NCBI GenBank assembly: GCA_015183035.1
Contig: JACZZP010000006.1
Coordinates: 1,798,001 to 1,862,000, forward strand
Direction of reading: 5' to 3'
Origin: Meloidogyne chitwoodi
Lineage: Eukaryota > Nematoda > Chromadorea > Rhabditida > Meloidogynidae
DNA: 64,000 nt
Below the pieces are notes generated by a model. The model worked only from the letters and a program-made list of their open reading frames with translations, did not search any database and had not been told where the DNA came from. Shown here piece after piece: positions 54,537 through 64,000 of the stretch. Each line of letters begins with the position of its first letter. Position 1 is the first letter of the stretch. The position numbers and the translations under genes were made by a program.

Positions 54537-55939
54537 TACTAAAAACAAATATATTATAAAAAATAAATTTAAGTTTGAGCTGGTTTTTTAAATTTTTTTA
54601 AACTAAAATCTCTGTCCTCTGCAAATGTCTTACCCTGAATTAAATAAATTATATTTTAATTACAATTTTTTTTTAAATTAAAAATAAATTATTTTCTCAT
54701 AAAAGATATCTTCTAATTTAATTAAATAAGAGTAATATTATTTATATTTTACTACATAATATTCTTTTGCATTTCCTCTTTATTAATTTTGTTATTTTTT
54801 TGAATGACATTTTTTTATTAATAAATTCACATGTTTGTTTTAATAAAATTTAAAAGAAAATTATTTACTTTTTTTTAATAAAAGAATAATTTTATTATAA
54901 TATATTTTTTACTATTTTTTAATTTTTAAGTAAAGTTTTTTAAAAATATAAATAAATATTTTAAAATATTCTCTAATAATAAATTTCTCTATAAAGTTAT
55001 TTAACAATATTATTATTATTTTTAAAAATATTATTATTTTTAAAATTATTATTTTTAAAATATTATTTTTACTAAAAAGGATGGAAATAATTATATTTAA
55101 AAATATTAAAATATCTCTCCAATTTATTCCCATTTTTGTTAATTTTTAAAAATAATTAATAATTTTGCAATTTAAAAATACCATAAATAAAAAAGAATTT
55201 ATTTTTTTAATATTTCCTATTTTTTTTAATTTTTTTTTCATTGTATTATTTTAAAATAATTAAAAAAATGTTAATTTTCTAAAAATAGTAGAAATACAAA
55301 ATAATTAAAATAAAATATAAAAATATTATTTTTAAAATTTAATTTCTTAAAATTTAATTTTTTAAACCAAAAAATTCTAAATATATTTATTTATAACCAA
55401 AAAAATAATTCTTTTTTATTAAAAAAATCCAAAATTTTTATTAAAAAAATAACATCAAAAAATAATTTAATTTTTCTTTTCTCTCTCTTTTATTTTTAAA
55501 TAAAATTAGCATTTTATAAATAATAAAATTAGATTTATTATTTTATTAAAAAAAAAAAAAGAGCACCGGAATATATAAAAATAACCTTATTATTAACCAA
55601 AAGGCTGAAGAGTTTTTTTATTTTTTTTTAAATTTTATTTTTGTTCTTTTTTAATTATTAGTAATATTAATTTTATTTAAATAAATATATTTATTTTTTT
55701 TTTGTTTTATTAATTTTGTGTTTTGTTTTTGTAAAATAAAAAAATTATTTCCGTTTTGGAATTGGGTTATTATTACTTATAAAAAATAAAAAAAAAATAA
55801 AATTTTTTTTTTTATTGAGGGGAAAGTAAGTTTTAGATTGTTGTGTGTTTATGACATTGTTTTTTAAATTAAAATATTAAAATTTTAAATTCTAATTTAT
55901 AATTTTAATTTAAATTAGAGTGAAAGGACTTCAAAATAT
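54537..55939. other. AT-rich spacer
   Basis: Low-complexity A/T tracts only; a 73-codon minus-strand frame near 54912-55133 is Ile/Lys-rich and compositional. Confidence 0.5.
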
Positions 55940-56782
55940 TACCGTATTTCCTCTAATAAACCGACTCTCTCTATTAGACCGACCCCTTCTAATAAACCGA
56001 CCCCTTTCTCTAATAAACTAGTATAGTGGATAATGACAATGGGAGTCAATATATACCTAATTCAATTCATTTCGATGACCTGATACGAATGGTAACACTC
56101 TCATGGTACAGAATTGCCTATGAACCGAGATATAAGACCTAAATAAAAAACAAAAGGGTGGACTAAGCTCTTTTTGGGTGAAAAATTCGATTATATAAAT
56201 GATAGTTATTTCGAAAGAGTTATTTAAGTCGAGTGGAACGACACCAAAATTATTTATCAACACGCTTCAACTATGAGCCTAAATATAGAATCCAAAAATT
56301 GAAAAACCAGGTGACCAATTCATTTTGTGATTTCCAAGGCTGATTCACTTGGATCTATCTTCGCTAAACTAATTATATATTAACTGTAATTTTACTAATA
56401 GAATACAGTACGAATCAAACCCTCCTAGGTTATCAATGAATATAATTAAGTACGGACCCTTAGGCCTTTCGAAAGAGCTTTCATTTGTATATTCAAATTT
56501 TACACTCAAAAATTAGCTTTGCCCTCCTTATGGTTTTTTAAATTTCAGAAGTCTATCGAGAGTGGTAACATTCGACCCAGTTCTTAAGATCAAATTTTAA
56601 GAAAAAGAGAAAGTCTAACAATAAATGAAAAATTTTGGCGAGTCAGTAGTGGTTGGTGCTTTTCTGCTAATCGAAAAATAAACCGACTCCCTCTATTAGA
56701 CCGACCCCCTCCAATAAACCGACCCCCTAGAGGGTAGTTGAAAAATAAACCGACCGGTCGGTTTATTAGAGGAAATACGGTA
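55940..56782. mobile_element. MITE with tandem CCGACCCCCT motifs in its ends
   Basis: An 843-bp element with inverted ends TACCGTATTTCCTCTAATAA/TTATTAGAGGAAATACGGTA. Near both ends the unit TAATAAACCGACCCCCT recurs three to four times. The ends include TA, so it is probably a TA-targeting (Tc1/mariner or pogo-like) non-autonomous element. The internal part has no transposase frame but shares short modules with the element at 52773-53432. Confidence 0.8.
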
Positions 56783-58530
56783 TTTTAAAAATAAAAAAAA
56801 TAATTTATTTAAATTTTAATTTTATTTTCCATTCAAAACACAATTGTTCTTATTTAAAAAAGAAAATAAAATAATTAAAATTGTAGCTATCATTTTTCTT
56901 TTTTTAAAAATTTAATTGAATAATTTTTCTTTTTAATTTAAAAATGCCAAGTTAAAGTAAATATTTATAGAGAGAAAAGGTTATTTATAAAATAAATAAA
57001 TATTTATTTACTTATTTTTAATATTAATAATAATGTTGTCATTCTATTTATTTATTTACTTTTCTTATTTTTTTTTTAATTTTTAAAAAAAAATTAAAAT
57101 ATTTTTTTTAAATAGTTATGTACCTATATTTTAATTCAAACGTAAAAATAAAATTAAAATTTTAATTATTTTTTAATAAATTCAAAAAAAAAAAGTAAAA
57201 ATAATTTAATTAAAAATATAATTAATTTACAATATGTAATAATAATTATATTTAAATTTATTTTTTTCAATTTTATCTGATTTTTATTTATTAAAAAAAA
57301 AAATATATTTTTATTTATTTTGGTATTTTCTATAAAAAAAATTTTGCAAAAAATACCCAATTTAAAATAAATAAAATTATTTATTCAATATATATTTTTC
57401 TATTAAATAATTTCTGCAAATAAAAAATTAATTTACATAAATATTTAATCAAAAAAACAAAAAATATAATTAAAAAATATATAATTTTTTTTAAAATTTA
57501 TCAATCACATACAAATATTTATTTAATTTTATTTATCACGAGTACTTTTAAATTTATTATTTATTTATTTACCACTCACATTTTTAGGCACGCAATAGAA
57601 AAAAGAAAAGATTAATACTTTAAAACATTCCCTTTAAAATTAATTAATTAATTAAAAAACAAATAACCAATTTATTTATTTAAAAAAACAGTTGTTTTAA
57701 ATTAAAAAAGAGTTGTTAATAAATTAGTTTTTTTTCTTTTTAAAATTAAATAAAAAAATAAAAATTGGCCAAAGAATTTAAAAAAAAACAACTATTTAAT
57801 TTTAAAAGGAACTACTATTATTGACGTAAAAATAATAATATTTAAATAAAAATTAAATTTTTATTTAAATATCCTATATTAATCTTTTATTAATTTTTTA
57901 AATAGCTTTAAAATTTTTCCTAACAATTTTTTTTTTAAATTTCCTACGTTAGTATAACATCATTTAAAGCTATTTTAAAATTAATATTTTTAAATAAATT
58001 TATTATTATTTTAAAAAAATATTATTTTACGTAATACACTATATTTTAAATAAATATAATAAAAAAACTTACAAAAAATATTTTTTTCTTGTCTATTTAT
58101 CACTAAGAATTAATTTTGGAAGTTAAATTATTATTAAAATATTTTTATAAAATTATTAAAATAAAAGTACATTTATTTAAAAATCTTTTTCTTATTTTTT
58201 TATTTCTCTAATCCAAATATATAAATAAATAAAATATTAAACAGTGTTTTACTTACACTTTATTTTATTTTATTTTATAAATAAAATTTAAATTTCCAGC
58301 TGCCATTCCTTTTTTTATTATTTTATTTTTTAATGGCAACCAATAACAACAGTTAATATATATTAACAATAATATAAAATAAAAACTTTTATTTTTTTTA
58401 TTTTAAAAAATAAAAATTGAAAAAACAAATAAATTATTTTTTATTTAATTTTTTAACAATAAAGTTTTCATTATTTTCAAGTTTTAATAATATTTTGTAG
58501 TTTAATAAAAAATGTTTTATTACAAGTTTA

Positions 58531-58613
58531 TCAGTGGTTGAGTGGTTAAGTTGTTCAACTTTAATTTTATAAATTTTTAAAGGAGCAAAGGTTCGAATCC
58601 AATTAAATTGAAA
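58531..58613 (+). other. tRNA pseudogene-like sequence (type II, Leu/Ser-like)
   Basis: A near-consensus A box (GTTGAGTGGTTAAG) and a perfect B box (GGTTCGAATCC) are spaced as in a long-variable-arm tRNA, but no acceptor stem can be drawn. Probably a decayed tRNA copy. Confidence 0.4.
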
Positions 58614-61600
58614 ATTAACAGAATATTGTTTTTTACTTTAAAATAAATTCTTCTCAATTTTTTTTTAATTTGATAATATTTTTAAAATTAAATTAAATAT
58701 AATTATTTAAAAATAATATTATTTTTATAAAAACCAAAAAATATTTTTTTTAAATTTAACATTTTAAATTTTAAAAATAAGAAAGGAACTTAAAATATTT
58801 TAAATATTTTCTTTTTTAATTTTTATAAAATTGTTTGATTTTTTAAAAACAAACAACTGTTTTATAGTGAAATAAATTCTTTTCTTTTTATTTATTAATT
58901 AATTTACCTTAAAAAAGTTCAAAAATATTTAAAAAATATTTTAAAATATTCTCATAAATGTAACAATTTTTTTAAATAATTTTTTACTTTTTTTTTAATT
59001 TTACTAAAATGTTGCCTAAAGGAACACTTCCTATTTTTTAACAAATTCTCACAAATAATTATTTTAGTACTTAAAAATTATTTTTAAAAGGAATAAGAAC
59101 TTTAAAAATAAAATTTACCAAAAATGAATTATTAAAATTAAATAATTATTTATTATTAATTTGCGAAAAAACTCGAAGAAAATAAATAAAAATTTAATTT
59201 TTTAAATTATACAAATTTAGATTTTAGGAAATAAATATTTTAATAAATAAATATTTTTTTTCAAATTAAATAAATTAATTTCCTAAAATATATATTCTTT
59301 ATAATAAATATTAGTAGACAATAAAAGACAATAATAAAAAATATTTAAATTTTACCAAAAATATTTTTCTTTCTTTTATTCTTCTATAATTTAATTAATA
59401 TAAAAACTATTAATTTATAAAAATAATTATTTATTTATTTAAATAATTATTAGAAAATTAATTATTTAAAAAAGCCAGGTGTTTATTATTATTATTATTT
59501 AAATAAATAAAATAAAATAAATATTTTTAATGTTAATATTTATTTAAATAATAAATTCTTAATATTTAATTTAAACACGCAACAACTCTTTTATTAATTA
59601 TTATTATACTTTTATTTTTTTAAATGACTAATTTTCATTAAAATAAATAATTTATAATTATTTTTTAAATTTAAAATATATTTATTTTTTTTTTTAATTT
59701 TTAAAATCTTTTGAAATAAAATTTAAAAAAAATTATATTTTTTTTAAATTTCCCCAGAAATTTAAAAAAATGTTTTAATATTAAATAAATAATTGTAATT
59801 ATTTTAAATTATTTATATTTAATATTTTTAAAAATTTTAGAATTTTTAATTTATAAAATTAGAATTTATGTCAAAAAATAATTAAAAAATAATTTTAATT
59901 ATTAAATTATTTTGCCTATAATTTTATTAATTTTAAAAAAATTAATTAAATTTAGAAGAAAATTTAATTAATAAAAAAATATTATTTATTTATTTTTTTA
60001 AAATAATTTCTTTAAAAGCACCAAAATGTCAAAATATATTTTAAGATTATTTTAAAAATAAAATAAATTCACGTGATTAAATTAACAAAAAAATAAATAT
60101 TTAACTTTTAGAAAATTTTTTTAAAAGAAATTAAAAAATATATAATTAACTTTTATTTTTTTTAATTTTTTTTCTTATCAATTTTCAAAAGAATAATTTA
60201 TTTTTTAAATTTTATTATTATTTTTTAGTAAAATATATTTTAGTTGTCTTTATTTAATTTTTTATAACTACAGAATTTCTGATTTTTTTAAAATTGTTTA
60301 AATAATTAATTTTCAATAATTTCCAAAATAATTAATTAATTTTAAAAAAATATAAAATATATTTATATTATTATTATTATTTAAAATAATTATACTAAAA
60401 ATATTTAAAATTTTATAAATTAAAAAAATACATAAATATTTTTTCTCCCTATTTTTAATTTTTTTATTAAATTTTTTTAAAAATATTTTGTATTAATTAA
60501 TTTAAATAAATATATTGATGAGGAAGAAAATTTAAATTTTTTTTTAATTTTTAAAAATTAATTTAAAAATTTTAAATTAATTTTATTTATTTATTTATTG
60601 ATGAAAATGAGAGTAATTTAAAATTAAAAAAAATAAATAAAAATGTTTAACAGAGTCAATTATTTATTTTTTCTTCTTTTTTAATTCCCATAAATTTATT
60701 TTTTCTCATTTTTCTTTCCGGAATTAATTTAAAAGGACAAAAAAATTTTTTATTATTTTTATTTATTTTAACTTTTAATTTTACTCCATTTAATTTTTTA
60801 AAAATATTTTATTATTTTTTAAATTTATTATTTTATTAAAAAATTCTTAAAATTATTTTTTTTTAACATTTTTAAAATTATTAAAAAAATATTTTTTTTG
60901 CAAAAGAATAAAATGGATTTAAAAAATAAATAAATAAATTTATTGGCTTCATTTAAATAATTATTTATTTATTTTTTATTTATTTTATTATTTTTAAAAA
61001 ATAATTTAAATTTATTTTTTTATTAATATTTAAATAATTTTTTAATTTATAAAATTAATAAAATATCAATTTCTTAGAAATAATTAAATATTTTAAGCTT
61101 TAAATTGTTTTTTTTAAGTTTTAAAATTAAATAATAAAAAAGGGCTTTTAAATAAATAAATATATTAATTTAATAATTCTACATATATTTAATAATATAA
61201 ATTAATTTAAAATAATTAAATTAATTAATATATATATTTTTTTTTAATTTTTAAAAGGGTATAATAATATTTATAAATAAATTTAATTATTTTTTTTTTA
61301 ATATTATTTTTAAAGTTATTCAAATATATAATAAAATATTTTTTTTTTAATCTTCATTTCAGTTTTTTTATATTTTTTTATTTTATAAAAAAATAAATTA
61401 TTTTATGACATATTTTGTTTAAAAAATATTTTTTTTTAATTTTTTGAAAAAAATTAAAGAAAACCAACTTTATAAAATTTTAAAAAAATATTTAATTATT
61501 TATTTAAGCAAAATTATAATTTATTTTATTTTTTTTATTTTTAATCTTCAAAATCCTTTTTTTTTTTATTTTTTCTCTTCTTCTATTAATTTTAATAAAT

Positions 61601-63750
61601 ACACTATATTTATGTATTTCCGTCTATTTAATAAATGTTTTTTTAATTAAAATAAAATATTTCATCCCACACCTTTTTATTTTCTAAATTTTTTTTAAAT
61701 TTTAAGAGGACATTTAGAGATTTTAAAATAAAATATTTAATTTTATTTATATAAAATAAATTAAAAATTAAATAAAAAATATTTTAATTATTGAATATAA
61801 ATAAAAATAAAATTTTAAATTAAAATCAGAATTTAATTTTTTAAATAAAATTTGTAAGAAAATGATCATTTTTAAAACTTTTATATTATTTTATTAATTA
61901 AAAATATTTTTTTAAATTTTAAATAATAAAAAATATTTTAATTATTTATTTTGGTTAAGGTCACCGTCTGCGTCTATCGCTTATAAAATCGCTAAATAAA
62001 AATTAAATAAAAATAAATTTTTATTTAAATAATTAAAAAATAATGTTATTTAATAGTTAAAAATATTTAAATTTTTTATAATTATTTTTAAATTTATTTG
62101 CAAATTTTTTTATTTAAATTGACTTTTTTTAATAAAATTTTGACATTTTTTAGACTCTAATGTCCCTTATATTTTACCAAAAATTAAAAAATTTTTAAAA
62201 CTGTTAAATAACACTATTTGAAATTTTTTTGCAAAATTTTATAATTTTTTGTATACATCTGCTTATTTTATTAATTTTTGAATGATACTTACTTACGTAG
62301 TAAATTTATTATTTTTTGAATTTATTTCGTGCAGACATTTTTAAATTTTGTAAAAAATTATTTAAATATTTTTTACTAATTTAAATATAAATTACTTTTT
62401 TTTTACATTTATTAAATTATTAAAAATTAATTTAATAGAAATAAAATTATTTTTTAAATAAGGAATTATTTTTCCTAATAAATTTATTTTTTTTTATTAG
62501 AATATTTTTTATTTTTAATATTAAATATATTATTTTATTTATTTATTTTTTTGCAAAAAAAATAAATATTTTTGTAAATTTAAAATTTATTAAAAATAAA
62601 AAACACTTGTCAAAAATATTTCTATTTTTATCTTTTATATTTTCGTAGAATATTTATTTTTTTAAATAATTTATTTATTTTTATTACCACCTTCTTTTAT
62701 TTTTATTTATTTTTTTAAAATTATTTTAAGTTTCTTCTGAACAAAAAATAAAATAAATATTTATATTTTGTGTGAAAATTGTATATTTATTTATTTATTA
62801 AATTAATATAAATTAAATTTATAATTAAAAAATTGTGTTAGACTTTTTAATGTTTATTTTATTTATTTTAATAAAATATTTTTTTTTTTAATTTAATGCT
62901 CACATTTAATATGTATTTTTTAAATTTTTATTTCTAAATCATAGTAAAATCTTAATTTTTATTTTAAAATTTTATTTGAAATTATAAACATTTTTTTTCT
63001 TATTTACTCTAAAAAATTTCATATTTTCCCTTTCCTTCTTTTATTTTTAAAAATTAAATAGGTAATATGTATTAAAATAAATTTCCCCCAAAAAATGTTT
63101 ATTTAATTAAATATTAATTTTAAAATAATTTCATTTTATTTTATTTTTTAATTTAAAAATAAAATATTAAATAATTAAAATATCAGACAGTTTTTATTTA
63201 AAAATTTAAAGAAAATTAAATTTAAAAAATAAATCATCTGTTTAATAATTTCTAAAAATATTTTTAAAATTTATTTTTGCAAAAAATAAATTAAATAAAA
63301 TAAAATTCTTCCATTTTTTTAAATTAATAATTAATATTAATTTAATTAAAATTAATTAATTTATTTAAATATTAATTAATGTCTCAAAATTAATTTATTA
63401 ATTTACGTTTTTAAAATTAAATTGTTTTATTTCTAAAAAAGAATTAAAATATTTAAAAAATATATTTTTAATAAAATAAAATTTCTGAAAACTTAAATAT
63501 ATTTTTTACCTATAACCTTTTTTCTTTTTTACCAAAAATTCTGATTTTTTGTTATTTAGTAGCAAATTTTTTGCTTTATTTAATGATAGAATAAACAAAT
63601 AAAATTATTAAATTGTTCATTTGTTAGAATGACTGGCACTTAAATGGCCTAGAAAAGATATAATATTGTTTTAATTATATATATTTCTTATTTGTTTTAT
63701 TTTATTTATTTATTTTATTTAAATATTTATTTAATTAAATATTATTTAAT

Positions 63751-63760
63751 TAATTTTCAG
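63751..63760 (+). promoter_or_regulatory. Likely splice or trans-splice acceptor
   Basis: taattttcag lies 24 nt before the ATG of the last gene, matching the nematode acceptor consensus. Confidence 0.45.
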
Positions 63761-63784
63761 TTTTATTAATTAAAAATAAATAAA

Positions 63785-64000
63785 ATGGTAGTAACACAAA
63801 TTAACCCAACAACAATACCTACAACATTAATTAATAATAATAATAATTTAATTTCTACAAATATTAATTTAACAAATAATAATTTAATTTTAAATAATAA
63901 AGAAGAAGAAGATATATTACCTCCACAACATTTATTTAGTGATTATATTGAAATAACATATTTAGGTTTAATTATATTTACTGGATTAACACTTAATTTT
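63785..64000 (+). CDS. 5' end of a probable 7TM receptor (partial)
   Basis: Start MVVTQINPTTIPTTLINNNNN, an Asn/Thr-rich extracellular-type N terminus with several N-x-T/S sites, then an acidic patch (NKEEEDILPPQHLFSDYIE) and a hydrophobic run (ITYLGLIIFTGLTLNF) that reaches the window edge. A glycosylated N terminus followed by a TM1 ending in LN fits a rhodopsin-like neuropeptide or hormone receptor, but the core motifs lie outside the window. Confidence 0.5.
   Translation, partial: MVVTQINPTTIPTTLINNNNNLISTNINLTNNNLILNNKEEEDILPPQHLFSDYIEITYLGLIIFTGLTLNF

Larger units (their letters stand above)
56783..63784. other. 7-kb gene-poor AT-rich tract
   Basis: Nearly all A and T, with many TTTATTTA and AAATAAAT runs. 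Open frames here are Lys/Asn/Ile/Phe-rich and compositional. Exceptions are the tRNA-like sequence near 58530, a short mixed stretch at 61952-61992 and another at 63617-63660. No gene recognised. Confidence 0.6.

Noticed and set aside
56057..56263. 68-residue minus-strand frame as a transposase remnant
   Set aside because: Lies wholly inside the MITE and shows no catalytic motif.
61444..61650. Lys/Phe/Ile-rich 68-residue frame
   Set aside because: Composition follows the AT content; no start context, no splice structure, no similarity.

Overview
The window looks like nuclear DNA of a nematode, most plausibly a plant-parasitic tylenchid close to root-knot nematodes (Meloidogyne). It is extremely AT-rich. 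Genes carry many 40-60 bp introns with gt...ttttag (sometimes taag) borders, several starts sit just after a tttttcag-type trans-splice acceptor, and there is an srt-type serpentine chemoreceptor. Genus and species are inference; no diagnostic marker is present.

Layout, left to right. At 1-2.3 kb are SDHAF4 and a PP2A activator (PTPA), both minus strand; a split tRNA-Arg lies antisense inside the last PTPA intron. At 2.4-6.2 kb are a hAT-like MITE and the left copy of a segmental duplication, holding an intact small F-box-like gene and a truncated rib-2/EXTL3 copy. At 6.4-14.7 kb four plus-strand genes lie head to tail: a SET-domain H3K9-type methyltransferase, OST3/6 (TUSC3/MAGT1), Integrator subunit 8 and TSR2. 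At 14.75-16.05 kb is a 1.3 kb palindrome with 595-bp arms, each carrying the same two-exon gene fragment, around a MITE-like spacer. At 16.1-23.6 kb are a double-RING protein (minus), a FLYWCH zinc finger, a BED zinc finger directly followed by (or fused to) 6-pyruvoyl-tetrahydropterin synthase, UBL5 (minus) and a mahogunin-type E3 ligase. At 24.2-32.4 kb is a TRIM9/MADD-2 gene (minus) with a 4 kb intron. After a 4 kb AT-rich gap come a small membrane protein (minus) and the site-2 protease (plus). At 40.2-47.6 kb is the right copy of the duplication, with a frameshifted F-box-like paralogue invaded by a MULE-like foldback, and then the full-length rib-2/EXTL3 gene. At 47.7-50.2 kb is a probable gamma-tubulin complex component (minus). 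At 50.8-56.8 kb an srt chemoreceptor gene sits among four MITEs, one inside its intron. From 56.8 to 63.8 kb there is almost only AT-rich, low-complexity DNA, and the window closes on the first exon of a probable GPCR.

Most genes are conserved housekeeping functions (phosphatase maturation, complex II assembly, N-glycosylation, heparan sulphate synthesis, snRNA processing, ribosome assembly, sterol/ER signalling). The unusual content is structural: the gene-bearing palindrome nucleated on a MITE-like core, the mosaic duplication in which non-coding flanks and exon 1 are far more alike than the later exons, a possible BED-PTPS fusion, and several MITE families with clear terminal repeats and target-site duplications.
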